NCBI GenBank assembly: GCA_028023455.1
Contig: JAQFVV010000516.1
Span: forward strand, 1-64,000
DNA length: 64,000 nucleotides
Origin: Epiperipatus broadwayi
Taxonomy: Eukaryota > Onychophora > Udeonychophora > Euonychophora > Peripatidae
Direction of reading: 5' to 3'
In this document: piece by piece, positions 11,963 through 24,126 of the stretch
How the letters are laid out: every line of letters begins with the position of its first letter
Position numbering within the stretch: position 1 is the first letter of the stretch
Made by a program: the position numbers and the translations under genes
The notes under the pieces: generated by a model
What the model saw: the letters and a program-made list of their open reading frames with translations, nothing else
Told to the model about the DNA's origin: nothing
Databases searched by the model: none

Positions 11963-14097
11963 TTATTATGCAAAATAATTATTTGTTAACTTGGGCATAG
12001 GGACTGACAAGAGTCAATTTAGGGAACAATGCTTGAAGAAGTGTTTCATGATTATTTTGTGTATCATTACAACATGGCCTAAATCTGAGCATCTTTCTAG
12101 GGTTTTGCACTTATACTCATGTTGTAATATTAGGTAATATTCTTTTATATCATCTGGTCTATGGTCAGCCATTATCTCAATTGTTTCCTGTAACAGGGTT
12201 GTTATTACATATTTTGGTCTTGAATAATGTTTATAAAACCACATGTGCCTTCAAATTTAGTAGATTAATGAGGTTAAACCACTAAACATCAAATGATCCC
12301 CATTTACTCTAGCTGGAATTGAGTGGAACTACTGCATAGAGTTTTGCCTGTTTAAATTAATGAGAGTGATTTATTTCTATTTTATCTGGAAGTGGTCATA
12401 ACATATTGATTATATCAGTCTATGTTGGTGATTAATCCACAAATGATTATTACTATTGGTTTATATATTCTTTAAGTTTGTTTTAGTGCTGATGGTTAAT
12501 CTGTTGAACAGTCTGTAATTATGCTAGTTGCTCTGATCATGGTTAAAAAACCCACAGGATACTTACTGCTTGTTGCCATTTCTGATGATGAATGCACCCA
12601 CAGGTATATCACTGATCCCCATTATACAAATGTATGTTTGAGTAGAGTTTCAATGCATTATGATACTTACATTGTGTCACTCCTCTTAAGGTTTGTTGCA
12701 AGTGTTGTGCCATCATCCATAAAAGGGCATTTGAATGAAGTATGGTCATAATTTATTATGGGTAAATTATATGATATCCCAATCCAGCTGAGTTGGAGTT
12801 TAAATATTTTGATTTTATATCTCATTATAGTCACATTTCATAGGTCTATCATTCCAATTGTTGTCATTGTTATTCTAATTTGAGGTATAAGTGCACTAGT
12901 TCTGATTTTGATGCATTTGAGATGCCTTTGACAGTAATTGAATCTACCCTCATCCCCATAAGAAGAAAATAAAAAATCAATACATTTGTAATAAACTTTT
13001 AGATTGTATTATCTGAAACTCAGGCATATGTGCATACACAGAAATAAATACATGTGGTAATGTTTTATTTAATTTTATTTTGTTTATTCTTTGGTATTTA
13101 ATGTTATTTATTATTTGGGTAAATTAAGAATATTGTTAACCAATTACTATTTTCATATTTATTGAGTCATTAAACAATATAACTTATCTGTGCCTTTTCT
13201 ATTAGTCACATATAGAATCAGAAGTCCAACATGGCAAACAGACCATAAATATAGAGCACATATTGTCCCAGATGATGATGTATACCAGGTTTACTTGAAC
13301 ATTCAGAGATTTTAATGTTTATTCTTGGGTGTTTTGTGATGTATAAGATATAATAAAAGCCCATTTACCATCTGCATCATCACTACTTAGCTTTGTCACT
13401 TCTGGAGTATAATCCAGAATCAGTTACCTCCATTGATATTTGTGACATTATTACCTAAATTAATAATAATTTTTTTTAGCTATTATAACAATTGAACCTA
13501 TTTTCCAAAACTATAACAAATGCCTTATTTATCTCTAAGAGTTTCATTGCTATTGATTTGATTTGATTTGATATTTGGATTAATAAAGAAACAACTTAAA
13601 ATTCGTATCACTTGCTTTCCATTGCAAAGCATTCACCCTGTATAACATTTCTGTATTTTAAATCTGAATACATAATGAGCTACTATTTATAATATTATGG
13701 TGCTGATTGTAATTATTAGCATCTGGTTTAATGTCACATATTCACCATGTAGTGATTAGTGGTTACACAGATTATACCATCTTGTCTATGGTCTGCCATC
13801 GGGTCTCAAATAGATAAAAATAAATTACAGTTATAGTATTGTTTTAAGAAGCAGTCATTGAAGGAACTATTATAAATCATAAATTAAGATTTGGAAATGC
13901 CATTTTAAACTCCATTAATTAATGAGAATTATGATCAGTTAACAGAGTAATACAATTTATTTAGGTAATTTGATGTACCTTCCAGTAATGCTGTGATTAG
14001 CCTTCATGGTGTACCCTGGCTGTAACCAGATTGTATAGTAATATCTTTGTATTGTATCATTAATTTAGACTGTTTGATTTAGGATATGGGAATTCAG

Positions 14098-14100
<3 letters not shown>

Positions 14101-14142
<42 letters not shown>
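14101..14142. repeat. (TA)n microsatellite
   Basis: About 20 uninterrupted TA dinucleotides, followed by a second, shorter (AT)n run near 14168. Confidence 0.95.
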
Positions 14143-14145
<3 letters not shown>

Positions 14146-15714
14146 TTGGTAGAACGCCATCTATTGACATATATATATATATCAAATTATAAAACTAAAT
14201 CAAGGGTTATGAAGGATAGGTATTAAAAGTAAGTTAACACAAAATATAAATAAAATAAATATATAAAATTATAGAAATTATGTTATAAAGAGCCCAATAT
14301 TATCTTGGTAACTAACATATGAAAATTTATTAAATCAATCATAGTTTAAGTCCAATATACAGTTTAAAATATATTGTTTCCCTATCAAAGTAGAGTTACT
14401 ATTATGTATGTACATTTTTATAAAGGGAGAGATCTTCGGTAATTTATTAGTAAAATCCTTCCATTTACAATTTTCAAATCTTAGTCACAATTAGGAATTA
14501 TCTTTGTAGACGAGTTTATCTTGAAAATTTATACAACTTGAATTCAAAGTTGGTATGAAATACTGTTGAGAAAATAGATGAAGATAGTCGACACTGCATC
14601 AGATCAAATTAAGCAAGAAAATTTGGACATCCTGATAGTTGTAGCTCTATGCTGGAGTAAAGTTATTTAGCAGATTTTAGTTACACATGCTTATTAGTTC
14701 AACTGCTTATAGAGGTTATATGTACTCCAAGTTGAGCAGGCAATAGCAAAAACAAAGGCCAAAATTATTTTCTAAATCAGTAGTTTTATATCATTATAAA
14801 CTTTACAAAACACATTTAACCTTTTAATTTAATAAGCCAGTAATTATTTTTATCATCCATTTTTACAAAATTTATTAATTAAACAAGTCTTAATTATTTT
14901 AATTACCTCTGTTTAAAATAACTTTTTAGATCTGTAACCAAAATATTTATAGATAACTCTTAGCTACCTTAATTCCTAAATATACATTTAATTAACATTT
15001 AAAAAATATTTCCAAAACATGAAACAAAGCATTAAAGATATCAGTTTTCCAAGAATTTTAATTAATAAAAAAATAAATTATTTTGTCAATTTATTTTAAT
15101 TAATCAGATTCTTAAAGTTAGATTTAATTAAACTTTGCTTCTCAAACATAACTTTTTAAAACATTTAACTGAACTTAAAATTGATTTATGTTTTACATAC
15201 AACCTTTGTTGATGTGTATATGTATGCCTAAATAGAAACCTAGATTTAATTTTTAAAAATCTAATCTTATTTGTAAAGCCTGAATTGTAATTTTCAATTG
15301 CAAATTACTATATTTTTAAATATAAATTATAAATTGACATAGATTATATACATATTTGTAAACCAATGTGTGTCTTTAAATTTTTAGTGCCATTTAGAAT
15401 TCTATATTCTGAAAAGCCAAACATTATTCCAGATATACAAGAAGTAATAACAAATTAAATAGTAAAACGTATTTTTTTTTAATAATGGGCAAAATAATAA
15501 CATTAATATAATTATTATTAATCATCAGTGATTAATATAATTACCAGAAATCAATATCGATTTAACAGCAAACAACTAATAATAATAAATTGCTAATTAC
15601 ATGAGAATAAATGATATAATATTACTATTAATGCTAGAAATAGTAATTGTAATGATGCCATTTAATAATAATTTGTTTGTCATAAACTATATTTTTATTT
15701 GTTTTTATATTAAG

Positions 15715-15858
15715 AATAGATTTATTGATCCATTTATTAATGATGACATTGGGTTAAAATTATTTATTCATCCACCTTATGACTATCCATTTTTGGAACA
15801 ACGTGGTTTTGCCTTTAATTCTGGCCAACAAGCTTATGTGAGCATCAAATATTCAAAG
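15715..15858 (+). CDS. DEG/ENaC-family cation channel, internal exon
   Basis: Encodes part of the extracellular domain of a degenerin/epithelial-sodium-channel type subunit. The read-through is NRFIDPFINDD, then IGLKLFIHPPYDYPFLEQRG, then FAFNSGQQAYVSIKYSK. The pattern G-L-(K)-L-x-I-H-P-x-x-x-P-x-x-x-x-x-G ... S-P/x-G is a signature of this family, lying after the finger region (family knowledge). The exon ends at AAG|GTAAGA, a good donor, in phase 0. The acceptor is either TTAAG before 15715 or AATAG before 15720, so the start is uncertain by 5 bases. The next exon at 29784 also starts in phase 0 and continues the family's order, which supports both calls. Such channels are trimeric plasma-membrane Na+-conducting channels gated by peptides, acid or mechanical force; which of these applies cannot be told from two exons. 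Confidence 0.8.
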
Positions 15859-16499
15859 GTAAGAATATATTATAATATAAATATTGTTGCTAAAAAGCTC
15901 TTTTTCTTTGCAAATTTATAATTTACGTTATCAAATTTTTAAAACATTTTTTTTAACTGTAAGTTTACTAGGGTTTAATATCTATATTACAAAACTATTC
16001 TAATTCAAAAAGCAATTTTAAAGTTTAAAAAAAGATTTACTATTATAGTTTTTTTTTAAAAAAATAATAATAATAATTACATCTGTAAAATAGCATTAAT
16101 AAAATTAATAAACTTTAACCAATTAAAGCCTCATACAGATTGGTGCAATAATAGATTGTCATATTATGGAGTGTGTCCTCACATTAATTCTAATTTGGAA
16201 TTTCTGGTTCTCAAATGGCTTATGAATTTCCTAGCAATAAAGCCATTTAAGTCTGTACATGTACTGATTTTTTTGTGTGCTGATATAATAAAATGAAATT
16301 CGGAATTTTTTTTTTAAAATAAACTCTGCGGTATTATATTAATCTGTAATCAAATTATGTTTAGTTTTTTTTTTAATCAAGAAATTTTATTGTGAAATCA
16401 AAAAATTACATTATAGCAGTAACAGAGGTATATTGTTAACAGAAACTATAAAAAAGTTTACACAACCCAATACCTACAGTGTGAGGGTGAAAAATCAAC

Positions 16500-17620
16500 T
16501 GTTCAATCACAAATTGTTCATTACTGCAAGGCTCCATATAGCATTGTAGATGTATGTAGGAGCTACTATTCCATCTCTGTTTCTGATGGCCTGAAGTTTT
16601 GCCAGAAGTACTTTCTTATGGTCAAGCAAGGTGTGACCATAAATGAGAGTGCATCTAGTTGACCAATAATCCAGCAAAAAGGTTATAATTTTTATAGATG
16701 GAAAGATCCCATTAGATATGCTAGAAATCAGTCTGGTGAGGAGAGGCACTCTAGTTTTGTATATGGATGTGATAAAATCTCTGTACCATTAGAGTGAGGT
16801 ATAATGGCTTGGAATAGATATCATTGTGTCATCATCCTGTTTACATAAAGGAAAGACCAGGTCCATGCACAAGAACCCTCTATGATAGACCAGAATATGA
16901 CAAGTGGGCAGAGCATTCAGGTTTATTTTAATCAAAAAATCTAAAAATTTTGGCTCAAGATGCCACTGTTTAAACTTTTTAATGATTGAATGATTGGGAA
17001 TAGTTAGCAGTGATGGAATTGGGGGGGGGGTTCTTCGTTAATTAGATGTTATGCAACCAAGTACTTAATTTTCTGTGAGTTAGCCTGATTAGGTAGAGGG
17101 ATAAATTTTGCAATATTTAGCAATAAGAATGACAACCAACCCTTCACAGGAGAAGGAGGGATGTCAGTAGAACAGACTGAAATGAAGCATGATGCTTCTG
17201 GGAAATGGTGAGATAAGTTAAAATTGGTGCGATGTGTATGCTGGAAACAAAAGGTTATAACAGAGTGCAACAATATCCAATTAAGTTTTGTGTGCCTATG
17301 GAGGCCCCTCAGACTGATGGCCATGGTCTTGCCCTTCCACATAAGTCTTGCACATAGTGAAATTCTTGGGAGCCCAGGATCATGAGCAGTGAAGTTTTTG
17401 CATGTAGTGACAAATAAACTTTGGATAAGATATCAATGGTTTTTTGTATTGAGAGGAGAAGAGAGTCCTGTATAGTTCTTCTCATTAGAAGGGATGAGTT
17501 GTGGATTGGGAAATGCAGAAATTTTTGGGACATGGCAATAAAAGGAGAGGGGATGGGGATCCCAGAGGATATCTTCCATGTCGAGGATTTATCTAAATTA
17601 AAGGTCAGTCTCAACTTGGA
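16500..17620 (-). other. Unidentified GC-richer patch, coding-like remnant
   Basis: About 1.1 kb with clearly higher G+C than its surroundings. On the minus strand there are several neighbouring open pieces (17614-17309, 17342-17049 and 16749-16507), broken by stops and frameshifts. No catalytic motif of reverse transcriptase, endonuclease or transposase was recognised. The pieces could be an old retroelement tail or a processed-gene remnant. A run of ten G residues lies at about 17020-17030. Function not assigned. Confidence 0.35.
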
Positions 17621-18086
17621 AAAGTACTATTATAGAAAACAACTTAAATTTTCTAATTATATTTAGTTTGCCATTTTACAATGCACTGGGTAGTAATGCC
17701 ATCATTTATTTGGAGATTACTACAATAGAATTTTTAAAAATGTATTTATTTATTAGTATGCATGTACATATATGCACAGACATAAGACGCATAAAATTTA
17801 GGAAGAAGTGCTATGTATATTTTCTGATATAAAATATGATCATACATGGTATAGCAGATTACTATAATTTCTGATAATAACATGAATGCATTAAAGAACA
17901 TAATGATAAAAGATTATATTAATATATAAAAATCAAAATAAAGAAAAAAATCGTCAACAAATTAAAAAATTAAAATATGTTATAATTCTTTCATTGTATT
18001 TCTCATATATTTTTATATTTTATACAATTCAAAGTTTAGACCTGTATCTGTAGACCATTTTCTAGTATTTTTTATGAATGTTATTT

Positions 18087-18090
<4 letters not shown>

Positions 18091-18152
<62 letters not shown>
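18091..18152. repeat. (TA)n microsatellite
   Basis: Two (TA)n runs separated by AAATA. The flanks share TCTAGTATTTTT in inverted orientation, so it may be a weak example of the (AT)n-centred inverted repeats seen elsewhere in the window. Confidence 0.9.
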
Positions 18153-18154
<2 letters not shown>

Positions 18155-19694
18155 TCTAACAGTTTAAAAATACTAGAGTTTCTATTTTATTAAATGTTAT
18201 TATATTTTGGTTTGATTTAAGCTAACTTTTACTTGATTTAAATTACTTTTTATATTTTTTTATTTTACTTCCTATAAATTAGGAAAAACGTTAAATTATA
18301 TAAATATTTAATAAACAAATCAGTAATTCTACCAAGCTTGTACTGTTCACGTTAATATGAAAAGATAAAATAAAACTAATAAAAAAGTCTTAAATACATT
18401 GAGCTAGCTGTGTCATAATGCTGAATTGAACTGCCCCATTAAAAATACAAATTTATGGTGGCAAAGACCAATATGTAAATCAAGCATAGTATGGGATCCA
18501 CAAATATTTTCTATTAACTTTTGGAGGATCCTTATGAGATGACTCAAAGCTGCTTCAAAGTAGCTTGAATTCCATTATGTTCAATGCTACGGTAAAGATT
18601 TTGCGCTTTTTTTAAAGGTTAAAAAAAGTTCCATAAGATGCTGCCCTCTCTTAAATTATTTTACAAGTAAAAAATCAATAAAACTGATGTCAAAAGTATA
18701 ACAAAAGAAGTAGGCTGGACATTCTTTATTTTGATTGGCTGTAACCATCAAGTTCAAAGAAAGTGGCTTGTCAAAGCCACTCATCAAAATGAAACTGCTA
18801 AGATTTCTTTTCTTTCTTTTTGAAAGTGATAAACGAATATTTTAGACCATTTTAAAAGTATTTTTTGACATATTATAAATTATTTTGATAAAATATGCTA
18901 AAAATAAAATTATTTTAGAAAAATAGTTAAGACTTTAGCAAAAATTATTTACTTATCCATGCAACGTATAATTAACCAAGAAATCACTGACATCATCAAA
19001 GCTATTTGGTTGGTCAGTAATATTTGTTTTAAATTTTCCACCATTATCGAATATTTTTAAATTATAAATGAAAATTTATTTTTGAAAAAACTTTCGTTCA
19101 TTTTCATAACCTGACAAATTATTAATATACTTTTTACAAACGAATCTAAAGTGAATATAATATTAAAAGATGAATATATTTTGACAGTTAAGTTTGTGAC
19201 TTGACCAATTAAAAGTTTAGACTTTTATCTCACTTGGCCAATAAAGTAATCAGTACTCAATTGGTTAATGGAATCAGAATCCCTTGCAATGGCCCAAGTC
19301 TCATTATATTTTCATTTCTTATCATCCGTCTTGGCTCATATAGTTCATACATCGGAGGGGAAAAGATGTGTCCCGTAGTAAGCCCATGATCAAAAAACAT
19401 TGATTTGTATTCATGATTTAATTTAGCTTTATTATATTAACTTGAATAGTACAAGTTTGGTAGAATTATATATTTGTATAAAAAGTGTAAATAATCTTGA
19501 GAATTAAACAAATCAGTATAAAATTAATATTCTCATATTGTTTTATTTTATTAGATATAGAATAAAAGAGCCACAACAATATTGTAATAGATGTGATAAT
19601 ACAAGGTTCATAGTTTATTAATATATAAGTTATTGGAGATGAGATTTCAGAATTTTTTGTAAAATATTGATTTACTTAATAGATGTGTTGACAT

Positions 19695-19913
19695 AATGTT
19701 TTATGCATATTCAAATATAAGTATATCATCTATATTAAACTTAATGTATTTAGAAGGGATTTGAACTCAGAATTCAAAATCCCTATAGCTATATACTCCA
19801 TTTTATACAACTAATATACATGTATGCAATTATGTGTATTAATTGTATAAAAAAGTGTGTTTGTAAATTAGATTAAAATGTCACAGTTATATAAAGTCAA
19901 ATACAAAAAACAA

Positions 19914-19961
<48 letters not shown>

Positions 19962-20154
19962 ACTGTGACATTTTAATCTAATTTATAAACACTCTTTTTT
20001 ATACAATTAATACACATAATTACATACATGTATATTGGTTGTATAAAATGGTGTATATAGCTGTAGGGATTTTGAATTCTGAGTTCAAATCCCTTCTAAT
20101 TACATTAAGTTTAGTATAGATGATATACTTATATTTGAATATGCATAAAACATT
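19695..20154. repeat. Long palindrome, about 200-bp arms
   Basis: The left arm (19695-19898) and right arm (19956-20154) are near-perfect reverse complements. For example, AATGTTTTATGCATATTC at the left start matches GAATATGCATAAAACATT at the right end, and AAAATGTCACAGTTATAT matches ATATAACTGTGACATTTT at the centre. The spacer is (CT)n followed by (AT)n. Each arm contains GGGATTTTGAATTCTGAGTT-like sequence, which has a tRNA B-box flavour. The unit may be a foldback element or an inverted duplication at the microsatellite. Confidence 0.9.
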
Positions 20155-20184
20155 GTATATATATATAATCAAAATAAGTTATAA

Positions 20185-20525
20185 AATTCGTAACTTGCCT
20201 TTAAGCTTGCATTTTATGATCACTAGATGGCGCTTTACCAATAGTTTCTAACAAGCTTTGTTTACATAAACCGGAAAGAGATAGAATTCAAAATCTCTAT
20301 AATTGTCGCCCACCTCCAGACCAGCTAGTTTAGAGCTTATTGGCTCATGTCAGTGAAGGTCTGGGAGACTAAAACTAGATCTAAATACCAACTCTAAAAT
20401 CAGCATTTATCAAACACATTTCTATCAGTTTGAAAACATGAAATTTATCAGACATGTAATGTTGTCAAATCCAGCTTAACAAACTAGATAGCTATATGGG
20501 TCTGAAAACAGTTCAGTTTCACCAG
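20185..20525 (+). repeat. Single diverged copy of the 410-bp repeat family
   Basis: Matches units of the array at 30130-31960 in order: AACTTGCCTTTAAGCTTG, TCACTAGATGGCGCTTACC-like, AGAATTCAAAATCTCTA, CTCCAGACCAGCTAG, AGCTATATGGGTCTGAA and TTCAGTTTCACC. It is in the forward orientation. Its presence here as a single copy shows the family is dispersed, not only tandem. Confidence 0.75.
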
Positions 20526-20529
20526 AAAG

Positions 20530-21985
20530 TAAAATACAATTTTGAATTTGGACAATCTTACAAATTTAAAGCATTTATTTAACAAAAAAGGTTCCTAGTA
20601 TAGTCAATTTCTCTAATAGAAGATAATTATAACTGTTACTTTTTAATGATAATTTTAGTAAATGGGTACTTCAATCTAAAATCCAATTCAATATAACTAA
20701 CTTTTACAGAGATGGCTCATTTTGAGATTAATCTATAAATATATAAAACAAAATCTCAAATAACATGTTCCATATAAATACAGAAATATTTGTAACTATT
20801 TGACAGTGAATAGTATGACAGTGAATAGTATAAACTCACTTATACACAATCTAATTCCCAGTAATCAAAAAAAAAGGCTAATTCTGAACAAATGAGATGA
20901 GTTGATACAAATCAGTTATCATCTTAAAACTATTTATAATTATTTATTCATTTTATGTTTTTACTGACTATTTTTATAACAGAAAATAAATATTTTTTAT
21001 AAAGAATAATATAGTTAACAAGTGTATTGAAGAAAGTAAAGTGAATTTTGATTTTAACACACAGATAGAATATTTGTGGAAATCTTAACCATAAATATTG
21101 CTTTTTTAAAACAATATATTCATTTCATAATAAATAAATTTAAAATGGCTAAGATAAAATCTAATCAGGTTTTTTTTAAGAAAATGCTCATTTCATAAAA
21201 TTTGTTAAAAATAAATATATGAAATTGAACTGAAAATCTATTAGGATAAAGTCTAACTTTTTTTTTTTAAAACTTACAAAATGTCCCATAGCTGTACTTT
21301 GATTTCTTTAAAATGGCAAAAATTCATCAATTCAATTTTAAGTGTCCAAGTGTCAGATTCCAAGTATCCAGGGTACATGAGCAGTCGGCTGCTTTTCTTC
21401 TATTAAGTCACCATAATGACGGTTTGATAGTGCTAATATAAATGATAATCCATAATGACAGCTATAAAAAATGTCTTCATATAAGTTTTACTTTTTCCTG
21501 ATTTTCAACACCAGGATTCAGTTTACCAATATATCTGATCTTGTTCTTGTTTTAAAGTCTTTTTTATTTTAATTATAACATTTTTGAAAACACTTTAATT
21601 GATTAATTTTCAAAATAGTTTAATTGCATGATTTTTTTATTTTGTTTTTGAATTTCTTATTTAAACAGGTTTAGTCTTTTTTTAATCTAATTTTCAATTG
21701 AGTTATTTTGTAATTTATTTTTTGATAAGAGAATGTTCTTATATACATTATCAGTTTCTTCTAAATTTAAATATTTTTAACAACTATTAAAACTCCTACA
21801 TTATTTAATTTGACAATGAATAATACTTTAACATACATTTAATATTTTATTTTACACAATTTATTTTATTTCATTATTAATATATTATATAATAAACAAT
21901 ATTTTTCATTTTTGAAACTTATGAATGCTATTTTTATAAGTATCTTCATAACTAAATCATCTCTCAATTATGTGGAAGATCACTA
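20530..21985 (-). repeat. 3' LTR of decayed gypsy element
   Basis: Aligned by eye with 24127-25508 through shared blocks: AAGATAATTATA (20621 and 24220 regions), AACCATAAATATTGCTTTTT against AACCACAAATGTTGCTTTTT, CTATAAAAAATG/AGCTT near 21460 and 24990, and CATAACTAAATCATCTCTCA against CATAACTAAATTATCTCTCA at the far end. End points are approximate. Confidence 0.75.
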
Positions 21986-22239
21986 GTCAACACTGACATT
22001 AATAAGATATTATTCATTTTTTAATTTTCAAACTTTTAAACAAACAGGAAAAAACAATAAAAAATTATTGTACTTATATTAATTTTCCTCTTGCTCACAT
22101 GGCTTCAAACTTCTGGCAATATAAACTTTTTATGCCATCTTTAGGCCTTAGTAAGAATGGATTGTTTCATTGTTTATTTGAGATTTCAAATGGAAAATCA
22201 TATAAAAATGTATTCATTTATATGTGGCTTACTGAACCT

Positions 22240-23590
22240 TGGTATCTTTATTAATACATGATCACCAACATTAAACTGGCAAGTTTTATTATTGCTTCGA
22301 GCCTGTTGCTGTTCTCCCATTTTCTTCATATTACTTTGAGCCTTATTTTCAGTCCTCTTTTTTATTTATATCCTCTGTGATAACATTTTTTGGTGATTTT
22401 ATTATGGTGGGTCCATGCTTTCTGTAAAGAAGCCATAAAGAAATAAAATTTGTATTTGGTGTGAACACTACAATTCCTATAATTAACCACCAGTGTCCAG
22501 ATAAATCCTAAAAAGTTGCTTGAGATTACACATAACTAATGAATTTGATTGAGGGTTGCACTGATGTTATCACATCTTTAGTTGCATTTTATTCTAATCA
22601 CTTTCTTCACTCATCTAATGTAAATGGTCAGTTAAAATATTTTTCAGATTCCCACTATAAATTATTTAATCTTATAGAATTCTAATAGTTGTTTTAGCAT
22701 CTACTTTTTGAGGGGATATAAAGTGATGTATTTAGAAAGTGCACATACATCCACCAAGTATCTAAACTGCCTAAATACTAGAAAATATCCATATTAGACA
22801 ATAGCTAAAAGTTCATTGAGTTTCATAAAATAATTGCATGAAGCATTTTGGCATAGAATTTGTTGACAGCTTTAGCCTTAAACAGATTCAACAGATTTAT
22901 AATAGTCAGTATCTGTATGTATATTCTTGGTTAGTGAAATAACTTATGCAAAATATGTTCTATTTTTCTGGATTTATAATGGTGATACAGTCAATGTACA
23001 TACATAATCAAATTACTCCCAATGCCTGCTGGTATTAATAATTCTCATGAGTTCTCATCATAATCAGATTTATATTGTAATAGATTATTCAGAATTTTAT
23101 ACAATGATATATATTTTTTAATTTTATAATACAATGTATGATATGATGATAGCTTTTATATAAGATATAAAATAATATGAACTTGGGTACCCTTCTGCTA
23201 TAGTTTCTCCAGACATTTTCCCAACCACAGTTAATGACAGAGCTGCAAAAACTAAATGATCTATATCTAAGTATTGATGAGATGTTTTAACTATGTGATG
23301 ATCTAGAATGTCAGCTATTATATTTTTTCTCAGCAATATTTTATCTCATATCATAATTTCTGTAAAAATAAGTTTCACCTGATAAGGTGATCAGTGTTCA
23401 AATATCATCTTTTCAGAAACTCTGTGTAACTAGCAATAATGATCACTGCAGAACTGAGTACAAAATATTTTTGTAATGCCCATACTATGGTCAGGGCTAT
23501 TTTTTTGGTTACTAAAAAATTAAGCTGATATTTTTGTTGCATGGCTAATGATGTATAAAACTTGATGCTGTTGAATATTGGTGTCAAACA
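22240..23590 (-). pseudogene. pol: Gypsy RNase H-integrase remnant
   Basis: On the minus strand, 23590-23405 encodes TKKIALTIVWALQKYFVLSS, matching the RNase H block that reads TEKEGLAIVWAFSKFKQFLL in the intact-order gypsy element at 52.4-56 kb of this window. Next, 23336-23124 starts with NIIADILDHH, the RNase H-integrase linker. Then 22770-22650 encodes YLVDVCALSKYITLYPLKK followed, after a one-base shift, by DAKTTIRIL, and a little further LTDH and NPQSN, which are integrase core blocks. Near 22285-22240 there is FNVGDHVLIKIP, the start of the integrase C-terminal module. Many stops and frameshifts are present. Confidence 0.75.
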
Positions 23591-24126
23591 TTTATGAACA
23601 GAAACTATTACTCAATTTATCTTTTACTTATTTCTCTATTTTCTTCTACATACCTATATTTGTGCTATGAATATGTCCAGTCTGATCAAAAGTAGTGGTA
23701 AGCTGTAAATCTGTAAAGGAGTAGTAATTTTATATTTTTTTTCTTTATAGTGAATTTTCTTTGATTATCGTGATGATTACTACCCAACCCTAATTTACAG
23801 TATGGGTCTAGGTCATGAATAACATTACTTACTCCCAATAAATGGATATGAAATAAATATGCAGACCAGACAATATTATAATTACCAAATATAATTGTGA
23901 GTCAAAATATAACTTTTTCTCTTTTATTAATAACACCATTTCTACACTCTCTTATATTATTGTAGTGGTTACACACATAGTGAGAATAATAATAATAATT
24001 TATAAAAGTGTCCAATGTTTCTTTAATTTATTTTAAACATTAATCTTCATTACTTTTATAATATTAATATAGTTCTGTAATCAAATATATACGTCATACA
24101 TCCAATCCCTAATCTTTAATATACTT

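Larger units (their letters stand above)
10712..15714. other. AT-rich DNA with old repeats, no clear gene
   Basis: Contains a three-copy 80-base repeat (11040-11290), an (AT)n palindrome (11847-11960) and a (TA)n run (14101-14142). Possibly very old related copies of a unit share phrases such as GTCTATGGTCAGCCAT (near 12160) and GTCTATGGTCTGCCAT (near 13780). Short open frames at 12014-12244 (minus) and 12521-12751 (plus) show no domain. If the DEG/ENaC gene extends upstream, its earlier exons could lie here or before the window, but I found no exon encoding its first transmembrane segment. Confidence 0.4.
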
